Of a stretch of DNA of 29,000 bases, positions 9,746-18,861 are shown piece by piece. The position numbers were made by a program, and so were the translations under genes. Within the stretch, counting starts at the first letter, position 1; every line of letters begins with the position of its first letter. A model generated the notes under the pieces. The model saw nothing but the letters and a program-made list of their open reading frames with translations, had not been told where the DNA came from and made no database searches. The stretch is from Owenia fusiformis (lineage: Eukaryota > Annelida > Polychaeta > Sabellida > Oweniidae), in assembly GCA_903813345.2 (NCBI GenBank), contig CAIIXF020000105.1, positions 1 to 29,000 on the forward strand, read 5' to 3'.

Positions 9746-11288
9746 ATGTCACCACCAAAAGTGGTGACATATTGTTATGGTCTCCGTTTTTTTTGCGACG
9801 GCGGTTGGCGTCTGGCGGTTGGTGGTTGGAGGTTGGCGTCCGGCGTCTGTAACAATTTCTTATAACTTCCTATAACTTAACAAATACTGTTTAGATTGAC
9901 TTCAATTTTTTTCTAAATCATCTACATGTTCTCAGAAGTTCAAATCTGACTTTAGATTTGACATTTGACCTTCAATGACCTTCTCAAGGTCAAAAAGGTC
10001 TTTTTTCAACTTGCTTCACATTGACTAAATTTTTTTTCAAAATCATCTACATGTTCTCAGAAATTCAAATCTGACTTTAGATTTGACATTTGACCTTCAA
10101 TGACCTTCTCAAGGTCAAAAAAGGTCAAAAAGGTCTGTTTTCAACTTGCTTCAAATTGACAAATTTTTTTTTTCAAAATCATCTACGTGTTCTCAGAAAT
10201 TCAAATCTGACTTAAGATTTGACTTAAGATTTGACATTTGACCTTGAATGACCTTCTCAAGGTCAATAAAGGTCTGTTTTCAACTTGCTTCAAATTGACT
10301 AAAAAAAATTTTCAAAATCATCTACGTGTTCTCAGAAATTCAAATCTGACTTTAGATTTGACTTAAGATTTGACATTTGACCTTCAATGACCTTCTCAAA
10401 GTCAAAAAAGGGTAAAAAAGGTCTTTTTTCAACTTGCTTCAAATTGACTCAATTTTTTTTCAAAATCATCTACATGTTCTCAGAAATTCAAATCTGACTT
10501 TAGATTTGACATTTGACCTTCAATGACCTTCTCAATGTCAAAAAAGGTCAAAAGGTCTTTTTTCAACTTGCTTCAAATTGACTAATTTGTTTTTTCAAAA
10601 TCATCTACATGTTCTCAGAAATTCAAATCTGATTTTAGATTTGACATTTGACCTTCAATGACCTTCTCAATCTTTTTTCAACTTGCTTCAAATTGACTAA
10701 TTTTTTTTTCAAAATCATCTACATGTTCTCAGAAATTCAAATCTGACTTTAGATTTGACATTTGGCCTTTAATGACCTTCTCAAGGTCAAAAAAAGTCAA
10801 AAAGGTCTGTTTTCAACTTGCTTCAAATTGACCAAATTTTTTTTCAAAATCATCTACATCTTTTCAGAAGTTCAAATTTGACTTTACAAGTTCTCAGAAG
10901 TTCAAATCTGACTTAAGATTTGACCTTTGACCTTCAATGACCTTCTCAAGGTCAAAAAGGTCTTTTTTCAACTTGCTTCAAATTGACTAATTTTTTTTCA
11001 AAATCATCTACATGTTCTCAGAAGTTCAAATCTGACTTTAGATTTGACATTTGACCTTCAATGACCTTTTCAAGGTCAAAAAGGTCTTTTTTCAACTTGC
11101 TTCAAATTCACTTAATTTTTTTTCAAAATCATCTACATGTTCTCAGAAGTTCAAATCTGACTTTACATTTCACATTTGACCTTCAATGACCTTTTCAATG
11201 TCAAAAAAAGTCAAAGAGGTATTTTTTCAACTTGCTTTAAATTGACCAAATTGTTTTAGGTGGTGACATTTTGTCATGTTAATGCCTT
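9746..11288. mobile_element. Non-autonomous element with a 10-unit tandem core, inserted in gag
   Basis: Removing this stretch, or 9746-11286 if the flanking TT is a duplication, restores the gag frame exactly. The left end is a perfect hairpin (ATGTCACCAC, loop CAAAA, GTGGTGACAT). The right end carries GGTGGTGACATTTTGTCATG, which includes an inverted copy of the left terminus and the small hairpin TGACATTTTGTCA. A G/T-rich tract with GGCGTC and GCGGTTGG repeats (about 9788-9850) precedes the array. Lack of an obvious target duplication, terminal hairpins, a simple-sequence tract and a tandem core resemble the helentron-associated HINE and pearl elements described in bivalves. That is an architectural comparison only. 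Confidence 0.7.
9900..11255. repeat. Tandem array of about ten units, mostly 114-154 bp
   Basis: Each unit contains CATCTACATGTTCTCAGAA, then TTCAAATCTGACTTTAGATT, TGACATTTGACCTTCAATGA, CCTTCTCAAGGTCAAAAAGG and TTTTCAACTTGCTTCAAATT. CATCTAC recurs near 9919, 10044, 10179, 10319, 10467, 10602, 10716, 10851, 11005 and 11130. Units differ by small indels and by internal duplications of GACTTAAGATTT. No coding potential. Confidence 0.9.
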
Positions 11289-11430
11289 GTCTTTAACTTG
11301 TCAAACTCCTCCAAAGAGGGCGCTTCTAAAAATGTCTCAACCTCAAAACTCATTTTCAAAATTAATTGCTGTCTTCACAATTTGATTTATAATTTTTTTG
11401 AATTTTAAAATTTTAGCTTGTAGTAGTTGT

Positions 11431-11448
11431 ATCCCGGACGAGCCCCCA
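11431..11448 (-). promoter_or_regulatory. Primer-binding site, tRNA-Pro type
   Basis: On the minus strand it reads TGGGGGCTCGTCCGGGAT, five bases inside the 5' LTR. This is the well-known 18-mer complementary to the 3' end of tRNA-Pro used by many LTR elements and retroviruses. It fixes the orientation of the element and identifies 11454-13037 as the 5' LTR. Confidence 0.9.
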
Positions 11449-11551
11449 ATTTCTGTTACGTTCGAAAATAACAGCAATTAAAATATAACAATGTACAGTA
11501 CTACATTTTTGAAAACTAAATGCGATAACAATAATATATAAAAGTCAATAC

Positions 11552-12440
11552 TGATGAATATATAAGCACTAGTGCCAAAGGGAAAGGACCAAAAGTTGTA
11601 ATGGAACTTAGCAAGAAAAAGCAAACTCTAAGTGCATACCAGTCAAGAAAAACAAACCCCATATAGCCCAAAACCATGATCTAACGTGAAAAGAAACAAT
11701 GTCTAATACCCCCTTTCCCCCACCTCTCAAGAATCAATATCACAATCCAAGACCAGAAGACCAAGGGACATTTCATTCATACTGAAGTCATTACAATACA
11801 TGTTGAAGAAAAATTAGAAATTGATAGCAAATTGATAGCCAATACTCATAACCTCAAAAATTGTTGTATATATACTGTAAGTACTCATACAAGATAGAGC
11901 ATTCAGTCTCAATTGATGTGGGATAGATAAAACCCAGTCTCCAAGTCCATAGGCATTTCAAAGGGTCAACATCCATTCACAAAAGCAGTCGCCATAATCC
12001 ATGAAACACAATAATTCACAATGGTCATCAGGAGAAAACTATGGCTGGTTTCGATCCCTATTTCTCAACCATTAATGCCATAGCCGGGATCTACCTCAAA
12101 ATGTGCCAAGTGAAAATATTGTGAGTTCATTGCCAATGTCTTAAACAATTCTCACATCCTTCAGCATCTCAAGTGGTAAAACTTGAAACTTCGAAATTAA
12201 TGATTTGTATTTTTCAGCAAAGCCCAGAAAGAATTTCTTAAGCTTTATAGAATTATAACCTTGACCTAACAGTTTGATCACTAAAGTATTGTGTCTTGAC
12301 TTAAAATCTAAATATCTAGAGCATGCCCTGCCATATCTAATAAGCTGGGATACATAGACCCCATATGCTGGATTTAATGGAATATTACTGTCTAAATGGG
12401 GAAAATTCACAATATCAAATATCTATAATATCTACATCTA
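11552..12440 (-). mobile_element. 5'-truncated retroelement nested in the 5' LTR
   Basis: It interrupts LTR homology and is closely related over more than 500 bases to 28447-29000 in the same orientation. Both begin GATGAATATATAAGC on the plus strand, which is the element's 3' end on the minus strand. It contains the tail of an RT-type protein (12141-12425), then about 590 bases of 3' sequence. No poly-A tail is seen at the 3' end. Confidence 0.7.
12141..12425 (-). pseudogene. C-terminal fragment of a reverse-transcriptase-type protein
   Basis: The open frame begins just after a TAG near the truncation point and reads FDIVNFPHLDSNIPLNPAYG, then VYVSQLIRYGRACSRYLDF, RHNTLVIKLLGQGY and FAEKYKSL. 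I recognise this as the conserved tail seen after the RT domain in predicted invertebrate and lancelet retroelement proteins. I cannot place it in a named clade with confidence. The RT palm is missing through 5' truncation, so it has no activity of its own. The frame is open to a stop at 12141-12143, suggesting a fairly young insertion. Confidence 0.65.
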
Positions 12441-12472
12441 TATAATTGATATATAGATGTAGATATAGATGT
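12418..12472. repeat. Palindrome at the 5' junction of the nested retroelement
   Basis: TATCTATAATATCTACATCT on the left pairs imperfectly with ATATAGATGTAGATATAGAT on the right across a short AATTG centre. The right arm is LTR sequence; the left arm lies at the truncation point of the retroelement. Confidence 0.7.
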
Positions 12473-13037
12473 CCAATAAGTGATACGCCTGTCTCTTGAT
12501 GTCGATAAACATCCTTGATGATCCTTGAGAATGTTCCAGATCACGAAGCGTTTCAATAATTGTTAATAGTTCTCCAATGTTTGTAATAATCCAATCATGT
12601 TTGTATCCAATAATGTTTGATGATAATCCACAAATGTTTAATGATAATCCAGAAATGTGTATGATAATCCGTATATAGCCTGTGTTGTAATATATGTCCA
12701 TTTAAAGTCCTCAGGTTGTATGTTTGTAGTGTTATAAATGTTCCCACAGTAGGTGTCCTATTAAATAATTTTGAATTTCCACTCTATTTAGTTCCTTTGA
12801 GATGTCCAGTTATCGATGACTTTAATTATCTGCCATTGAGAGTCACTGTGCTGTTCTTTTTATAATGTCAAAGAATAATTCAGAAATGAATCTTCTGGAA
12901 CTACATCTTAAATGGACATCTTTAGTGACATGATTAAATTTTAATGAATGGTTATAATTTCTAGAACTCTCTAGAAGGTCAAGGGTTAATGAGTCATTCA
13001 GTTCAGTTTTGTTTACTAGATACAGTGTAAAGTGTCA

Positions 13038-13512
13038 TTGTGACCTTGACCTAAGATTTCTCATAAAGAATAGCTCAACATATACAGCAAGCATAGATTA
13101 CAAATTAAACTAAAGGTGAATATAGTAGAATATAATATGCATGTAGCTCACTAATGTAACACTCTAATATGCCCATATAAGGTGTTTTAAACAGGTGTAA
13201 CCTGGAATAATACGAGCCAAATAACAGGAGAAGATACGGTTATATTTTTCGAAAAAAATATCGTACTATACCCTGATATCTTCGGCAAATAATAATATTA
13301 TACGCAAAATAATAAATCTAGCTTTAGCGAATAAAATAAATTATTCTTCAAGAAATGTACAATAAAAAGCGGTTATATGCGGATATTCTTGAACCTATGT
13401 GTTATGTAAACAAATAAGCAAAGTCTAAATCTGCCGTGTGTTTATAATTGCTTCGATGATATAAAGCTACTGTCTGTTTTATGTATATTATATGTCTCTG
13501 CCTAGTCGTTAT
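13038..13512. other. AT-rich intergenic or intronic sequence
   Basis: No coding, RNA or repeat structure recognised. Confidence 0.4.
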
Positions 13513-13732
13513 TCAATGGTTTGGTTGTGTAGTGTATTGTCTGAGCTTTATTTTGGTGTGTATGTTATGATATTAGCATCTCTTGTTATTGAGATATTAA
13601 CTTGATTTTGGGGGCTTCTTCCCGTGATTTCATTATGTTTTGATTATCCCATGTTTGTGTTTTGTCAGGATCGTGTATGCGTATATATTGGTTAATTGCA
13701 TCAAGATGTGGTCAGTTTGTTTGTTGAAAGGA
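13513..13732. repeat. Direct repeat, copy 1
   Basis: Shares GTCTGAGCTTTA, CATCTCTTGTTATT, GATATTAACTTGATTTTGGG, CATTATGTTTTGATTATCC and GCATCAAGATGTGGTCAGTT with 14640-14850. The match ends at GTTTGTTGAAAGG, where the palindrome begins. Confidence 0.8.
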
Positions 13733-14443
13733 TAGGTATCGATATGGTGAACTGAATTCAACAATGTTTTTCTCTTAAACCAATTATTGAAAACATTCTG
13801 TAAAAAAACACAGTCCTTTATGTAATGTTGATCGATTGGCAACAATTTAATGCAAAAATTATTTGTATATATTTTTTATATACATGTAATTGTTTTTGTT
13901 AACATTTTTTGTTTTTTAGTGCAATCGTATTTTGTTCCTTTCTACCAATTCTTGAGAATGAAATAAAATGTCTTTCCGAACCTTGTTGGAACAAAATAGC
14001 ATATACAACATTTTCTTAGACCTCTAAATATTATAGTTATACAAAAGAAATTTTGGTTGATTTTATAATATTAAGTATGCAAAAACTTATAACAAAACCC
14101 CCCAAAATAGATAAAAATTAAGTTCAACCTTTTATTTCATTAACAAGATACTTTTTTAAAATCAACCAAACTTTCCTTTGTACAATTACAATATTGAGAG
14201 ACCTAAACAATTAGGTTCGGATAGATGTTTCATTTAATTCCGAACATATAATATAAAGAACAAAAGAAGTGTCTCGTGTGTTTACTAAAACAATATAGAG
14301 AAAAGTATATGAATATATTTCAAATTATAATGTTACCATCCAAAAGATGACCATTAAATTTGCGATGTGTAAAATTTTCAGAATGTTTTGATGACTGATT
14401 TAAGAGAAACGCGTGTTCAAAAAGTTCACCATATCGATACCAC
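13733..14443. mobile_element. Long imperfect palindrome (foldback/MITE), about 711 bp
   Basis: The outer arms are GGTATCGATATGGTGAACT and its complement at 14425-14443. Pairing continues through TCTCTTAAA, AAAACATTCTG, the TTTCCGAACCT/AGGTTCGGATA block, TTAGACCTCT/AGAGACCTAA, and TTTTGGTTGATTT against AAATCAACCAAA at about 14049/14151. The two arms differ by small indels. No ORF. Superfamily unassigned and no clear target duplication found. Confidence 0.7.
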
Positions 14444-14639
14444 TCCTTTGTTTTGTTTGTTTGGTTTGTTGTTAAACCTATATGGTGAGTTGTTTTTTTA
14501 TTTTGATAGTGTGTGTTGGGGAGTTGTTAGCTTATTCGCATTTAATTGTCAGAGTTTTGTGGTAATTTGGTTTGTAAATTTTGTGTTTGTTTTGTGCCAT
14601 TATTTTGGTATGTAAGTGGTGGGTAAGTTGTTTTTCAAC

Positions 14640-14850
14640 ACTTTGGGTGTGTAGTGTGATGTCTGAGCTTTAATTTGGTGTGTGTGTTATGGTAGTAGCA
14701 TCTCTTGTTATTGGGATATTAACTTGATTTTGGGGGCTCTCTTCCCGTGATTCATTATGTTTTGATTATCCTGTGTTTGTGTTTTGTCGGGATCGTGTAT
14801 GCGTCTTGGTTAATTGCATCAAGATGTGGTCAGTTTGTTTGTTGAAAGGT
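14640..14850. repeat. Direct repeat, copy 2
   Basis: Same orientation as 13513-13732; see that entry. The intervening 14444-14639 is T/G-rich and has no recognised feature. Confidence 0.75.
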
Positions 14851-15019
14851 CCGTGTGCAGTATGGCAAGTGATTTTAGACGGTCATATCTTTCACCAGGA
14901 GAACTTCCTGGTCATAAATACAGTGGTTTTTGGTAAAACAATATGTTTTCTTTTATTTCATAATTGACTAGTTTAAATAAGTTTCTTCGATTTGGAATTT
15001 GTTTTGTAAATGAAGTTGC

Positions 15020-15139
15020 AATTCATATATTTAGCCCCTCGCTTTTGTTACATTGACGAAAGTCCGTTATATTACCAACGTATGTTACTTTGATGACTAA
15101 CGTCAATGTAACAAAAGCGATGGTCTAAATTCATGAATT
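15020..15139. repeat. 120-bp hairpin
   Basis: Arms of about 39 bases: AATTCATATATTTAGCCCCT...CATTGACG (15020-15058) and CGTCAATGTAACAAAAGCGA...CATGAATT (15101-15139), with a 42-base loop. This is probably a very small MITE. Confidence 0.75.
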
Positions 15140-15180
15140 ACAGCTTTATTGTCCCATCGAACAAAGTTCGGAGGGATATA

Positions 15181-15255
15181 GGGAACGCCTCCGTCTGTCC
15201 GTCCGTCCATCCGTCCGTACGTCCGTACGTACGTACGTCTGTCCGTCCGTCCGGG
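15181..15255. repeat. CCGT/ACGT tetranucleotide microsatellite
   Basis: Repeats of CCGT mixed with TACG and CTGT, directly upstream of a tandem array. Together they look like one element family. Confidence 0.9.
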
Positions 15256-15289
15256 CAATAACTCAAATACCGTTGGCCTGATTTTGTTC

Positions 15290-16190
15290 ATATTTTGTAC
15301 ACATATACCCTCATTTCAAAATGGCGGCCATTTTAGTGCCAAATTTACAGTAATTTAGGTGTAATATGTAAAACTGTATTAGCAATATGTTTTAAATGTA
15401 AAAAAAATATAAAGGACATTAATAATGCTACAAATGTAGATATTAAAGAAGCACATGGCAGCCATCTTGAAAAATGGCGGCCTTTACTCGTCATTTTACG
15501 ATTTTTGCTTTAACTCAAAAAATAGTGGAGCGATTTTGTTCATATTTGGTATGTGAATACTATAAGCATTGCACACTGTCTAAAATACTTTTGGTAGAAG
15601 TTGGCCATTTTGAAAAATGGCCGCCATTTTAACGTATTTTATACTATAACTCGAAAAGTAGTGGAGCGATTTTGTTCATATTTGATATGTGAATACTATA
15701 AGCATGGCAAACTGTCCTATGACACTTTTGGTAGAAGGCGGCTATTTTGAAAAAAAAATTGAAAAATGGCCGCCATTTTAACGTATTTTACTATAACTCG
15801 AAAAGTAGTGGAGCAATTTTGTTCATATTTGGTATGTGAATACTATAAGCATGGTACACTGTCCTATTACACTTTTGGTAGAAGGCTGTTATTTTGAAAA
15901 ACGGCCGCCATTTTAACGTATTTTACTATAACTTGAAAAGTAGTGAAGCGATTTTGTTCATATTTGGTATGTGAATACTATAAGCATGGCACACTGTCTA
16001 ATGACACTTTTGGTAGAAGGTGGCCATTTTGAAAAAAAGCGATTTTGTTCATATTTGATATGTGACTACTCTAAGCATGGCACATTGTCTAATAAAACTT
16101 TGGGGAGTAGTTGGCCATTTTGAAAAATGGCCACCATTTTTATGTGTGTTATTTTACAAGTACATGTGTGTGATTTTTCAAAAATTTTAT
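15290..16190. repeat. Tandem array, units about 135-147 bp with ATGGCCGCCAT palindromes
   Basis: Each unit contains AAAATGGCCGCCATTTTAAC, CGTATTTTACTATAACTCGA, AAGTAGTGGAGCGATTTTGT, TCATATTTGGTATGTGAATA and CTATAAGCATGGCACACTGT. GATTTTGTTC recurs near 15532, 15667, 15814, 15950 and 16041; the last step is shortened to about 91 bases. No coding potential. Confidence 0.9.
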
Positions 16191-16291
16191 AGGTGGCTAC
16201 TTAAAAGCATATTATTTCTTCTGATGACAACTTGGCTAGTATGCAACCATTTTGAAAATGTTGGCCTTTCTGGTGTGTTGTTTTATGATAT

Positions 16292-16502
16292 TTGTCGTTT
16301 GTAAAAATGCCAGTCATTTCTGTTCGATGGGATTCGCTATGCTTTGGCGTTGCCGTTGTTCTGGTTTTTGAATGGACAAGTCCAGGAACAAATGCTACTT
16401 GGGCTTTCATCCTCCTGATAAAGTTTTACAGCATCCATTGCATTCCAAACAATGCACTGCCTGGCTGGCAATGAGCAAACATGGAATCATCAGTAATTTT
16501 TG
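16292..16502 (+). pseudogene. Mariner-family transposase relic, upstream fragment
   Basis: The frame through 16372 reads CTAWLAMSKHGIISNF just before the insertion at 16503. This fits the block before the catalytic core in DDE_3/Tc1-mariner-like transposases. If the insertion and one TTTTG copy are removed, the frame passes directly into WFKDDWGRAITMNKDQY downstream. The N-terminal part is not clear; the start of homology is approximate. Confidence 0.6.
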
Positions 16503-16818
16503 CACCCTGGGTATAGTCTGTCACGTGACTTCATGGATGACGTGTGCGCGAGTGATTCGCATTTTCTTTCGCTTGAGGTTTGTAATCACACTTTTTACAT
16601 GTTTTAAGATTTTGTATCTCTGTGAAACTTGTCCCGTACCATCAATGTCTGAAGACGATCTAATTCACCAAATATCTCATCCAAGCGTGTCCCGGTTAAA
16701 GAGAAATTCGCACTTTTGTGTCTCGCAAAATGACGTGTGCGCGAGTAAATCGAATTTTACGAAGGATGGGTGCGCGAGTCTAACATATTTATATTCATTT
16801 TAAACAATTCTGCAAGCT
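16503..16818. repeat. Left terminal inverted repeat
   Basis: Reverse complement of 18862-19177. The reading frame through it (16372-16803) is an artefact: the same residues appear on the opposite strand at 18805-19221 because of the inverted repeat. Confidence 0.9.
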
Positions 16819-16824
16819 AGACAC

Positions 16825-18710
16825 AATTCAATTCAATTCAATTTATTCCTTAATAATACAATAATACATGGTACATATAAAAGAATTAACAGGTGACATC
16901 ATTTCTGATTTTTATACCCGTACATGTAAAAGCATAATATTACAGATATTAAGAGTAAAAGTAAGGTCAAGGAATCAAACATATCAAGGTTGTGTTTTGT
17001 CTAAGGGAAAATCGAAGAGGGAGGGGGAGGTGCATCATAGATAAAAAGCTATCAAGTTTAGTGTCCAGTAACCAGGCTTGGAGTTATATCTGTATATATT
17101 TCTATAAAGGAGATAGAGCATGAATAAGGAGGCTGCAGTACATAAATATAAAAAGAAGAAGATCATGCATACAACGCCAGAATATGTTTCTTATATTTAG
17201 ACTTAAGACATTTACTTGACCTTGATGTTTTTATTTCTGATGGGAGGCTATTCCAAATAGATGGTCCAGAAAATGAAAGCATCTTTCTGCCAAAGGTTTC
17301 TGTTTTAAATTTAGGCAAGGCATAGTTATATTTACCTCTTGTATCATACTTATGTAGTTCATTATGTCTTGTAAATAAGTTGGGAAATATATCATGTAGG
17401 TTATTTTCATTGTTTTGCCACTTAAAGAAGAATTCTGCCACATTGACTTTAAATATATCACAAATGGTGAGAATTCCTAATTCTTTAAATAATGGTGGAG
17501 TGTGATCTCTAAATCCACTCTGAGTAGCTAATCTTGCAAATTTCTTTTGTATTAAGTGAAGCGAATTAATTGAAGTGATATTAGCATTTCCCCAAATGAT
17601 ATTGCTGTAAGTTAAATAAGAATGGATTAGAGAATGATATATAGTCATAAAGGTTTTCCTATCTAGTAAATGGTTAATCTTGTACAGAATTCCAACTATC
17701 CTTGATATTTTCATTTTGACTTTACTAATATGTTCATTCCATGAAAGATGTTGGTCAATAACCAAACCAAGAAAATTAGAGTGTGTTACTCGTTCAATAA
17801 TTTTACCATCAATAAATATCTCTAAGTTCCTGGTATTTACCTTTTTCTGCTTTGAAGTAAATAATATGTACTTAGTTTTATTAATATTGAGTGACAGTTT
17901 ATTGGCTATAAGCCAATCTCTGATACTATTTAATTCAGTATTCAAAGTATCTTTAATTTCATTAAGGTTTTTCCCACTGATTAAAATATTTGTATCATCA
18001 GCAAACAGAACAAAGAGAAGTGCTGGAGAGGTCAAGTAGATATCATTGATATAGAGTATAAAAAATAAGGGCCCTAAGACAGATCCATGTTGAACACCAC
18101 ATTTGATAGTTTTGAAAGATGAAATTTTATCATTATATTTAGTACACTGGTTGCGATTTGTTAAATAACTAGAGACCCACCTTAGAGCAGGTCCCCTAAA
18201 ACCGTAAAATTCCAATTTCTGTAACAGTATGCTATGATCAATGGTATCAAATGCTTTTGAAAAATCTAGAAAAAGCCCAATGCTGAATTCATTGCTGTCA
18301 ACAGATTTCTTAATTTTTTCTACAAATTGTAAAATTGCCATGTAAGTAGATCTTTTCTCTCTAAATCCAAACTGATTCAAATACAAAATTCCAAATCTAA
18401 TAATAAAATTACTCATCCTTACATACATAAGTTTCTCAAGGATCTTTGAAAAGACAGGTAGAACTGATATAGGACGATAATTGGTAAATAGATTAAGTTC
18501 ATCTTTTTTATGAATAGGGGTAACTATAACAGTTTTTAGTTTATCTGGGAAAACACCCTGTAAGAGTGAGCTATTGAATATGTGTAGGAGAGGTTTTAGA
18601 AAATTATTGCTGCATTGTTTAATAATATTAGGTTTTAAGTCATCTGCCTCAGCAGCTGAATCTTTTAGATTCAATTTTTGGTTCAAATTTTAATTCACCT
18701 GCAATGCCGG
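16825..18710 (-). mobile_element. 5'-truncated LINE (CR1/L2/jockey-like)
   Basis: Its 3' end, on the left, is a short pentanucleotide tail (AATTC)n at 16825-16842, typical of CR1/L2-type LINEs that end in microsatellites and not in poly-A. About 320 bases of 3' UTR precede the ORF stop. The 5' end is cut inside the RT fingers near 18690-18710. It lies wholly inside the TIR element, so it is younger than that element. Confidence 0.8.
17163..18686 (-). CDS. Non-LTR reverse transcriptase, 507 codons, 5'-truncated
   Basis: This is the RT part of a LINE ORF2, which copies element RNA at a nicked target. The order is the NYRPISVLPVFSKILEKL fingers block (about 69-86), LFLDFSKAFDTIDH with catalytic D141, GVQHGSVLGPL (197-207), and FADDT with D230 and D231. 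A thumb and C-terminal region follow, ending WNSLPSEIKTSRSSKCLKS, a tail common in CR1/L2/jockey clades. No stop or frameshift interrupts it. The usual PQGS is QHGS here, so Gln is replaced by His at a conserved dNTP-pocket position. The endonuclease domain is absent and the ATG is not the natural start; homology continues a few residues upstream. It is likely inactive but recently inserted. Confidence 0.9.
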   Translation of the reverse strand: MNQKLNLKDSAAEADDLKPNIIKQCSNNFLKPLLHIFNSSLLQGVFPDKLKTVIVTPIHKKDELNLFTNYRPISVLPVFSKILEKLMYVRMSNFIIRFGILYLNQFGFREKRSTYMAILQFVEKIKKSVDSNEFSIGLFLDFSKAFDTIDHSILLQKLEFYGFRGPALRWVSSYLTNRNQCTKYNDKISSFKTIKCGVQHGSVLGPLFFILYINDIYLTSPALLFVLFADDTNILISGKNLNEIKDTLNTELNSIRDWLIANKLSLNINKTKYILFTSKQKKVNTRNLEIFIDGKIIERVTHSNFLGLVIDQHLSWNEHISKVKMKISRIVGILYKINHLLDRKTFMTIYHSLIHSYLTYSNIIWGNANITSINSLHLIQKKFARLATQSGFRDHTPPLFKELGILTICDIFKVNVAEFFFKWQNNENNLHDIFPNLFTRHNELHKYDTRGKYNYALPKFKTETFGRKMLSFSGPSIWNSLPSEIKTSRSSKCLKSKYKKHILALYA

Positions 18711-18861
18711 ACAGCCCTACAAGCTATTTCAAAACATTTATTGTCATTAAACGTAGACATGTATGTGCCATACATGAAACATCTACAAAATAGCAAACTA
18801 TTCTTTAACATACTACTTTAAGATGACAAAAACAAATGTCACGTGAGTTATATTCTGCCTT

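Larger units (their letters stand above)
8623..11353 (-). pseudogene. Decayed gag of the LTR element, split by a tandem-repeat element
   Basis: The ATG is at 11353-11351, followed by about 23 codons (MSFEVETFLEAPSLEEF...) that stop inside an insertion. On the far side, from 9745 downward, gag resumes in frame with TDLLALAKHVGL. Next come a Lys/Glu-rich coiled-coil-like stretch, the capsid-type blocks FLKFVPKF, HFEKVAQSLDWP and AYELVPEAYRQKFR, a SCAN/gag-like segment (LRELMLMERFKNCV), and a Ser/Gln/Asn-rich tail. Damage: a one-base frameshift near 9643, TAA at 9283-9285, frameshifts near 9170 and 9005, and TAA at 8733-8735. The last residues before the LTR, VTCNYY, look like the start of a CCHC zinc knuckle, so the 3' deletion begins inside that motif. 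Gag would package element RNA. The family call rests on recognised motifs, not on a search. Confidence 0.8.
7930..13037 (-). mobile_element. Gag-only LTR retrotransposon (gypsy-like), minus strand, carrying two nested insertions
   Basis: Two homologous terminal repeats lie at 7930-8622 and 11454-13037. Both begin TGTTACGTTCGAAAATAAC and end in xGTCA on the plus strand. A tRNA-Pro-type primer-binding site follows the upstream LTR, and a decayed gag follows that. There is no protease, RT, RNase H or integrase: gag runs straight into the downstream LTR. With both inserts removed the body is short (about 1.3 kb between LTRs), so this copy must have depended on another element if it moved in this form. 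I could not find a clear 4-6 bp target duplication outside the LTRs. Confidence 0.8.
11454..13037 (-). repeat. 5' LTR, interrupted by a truncated retroelement
   Basis: LTR sequence is 11454-11551 plus about 12441-13037, some 695 bases in all, matching the 693-bp downstream LTR. The break falls at the point where the intact LTR reads GTCAATACATATGATATG. A short stretch before TTAAATGGACATC (about 12897-12908) is present here and absent from the other LTR. Confidence 0.8.

Noticed and set aside
7925-13045. Target-site duplication for the LTR element
   Set aside because: Flanks CCTCT and TTGTG do not match; the borders may be off by a base or the flank may have changed.
15103-15291. Arg/Thr/Asp-rich minus frame
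   Set aside because: Translation of the CCGT microsatellite.
16372-16803. 143-codon plus frame and its near-copy at 18805-19221 on the other strand
   Set aside because: Identical residues arise because the frame crosses the terminal inverted repeats; only the first part, before 16503, is transposase.
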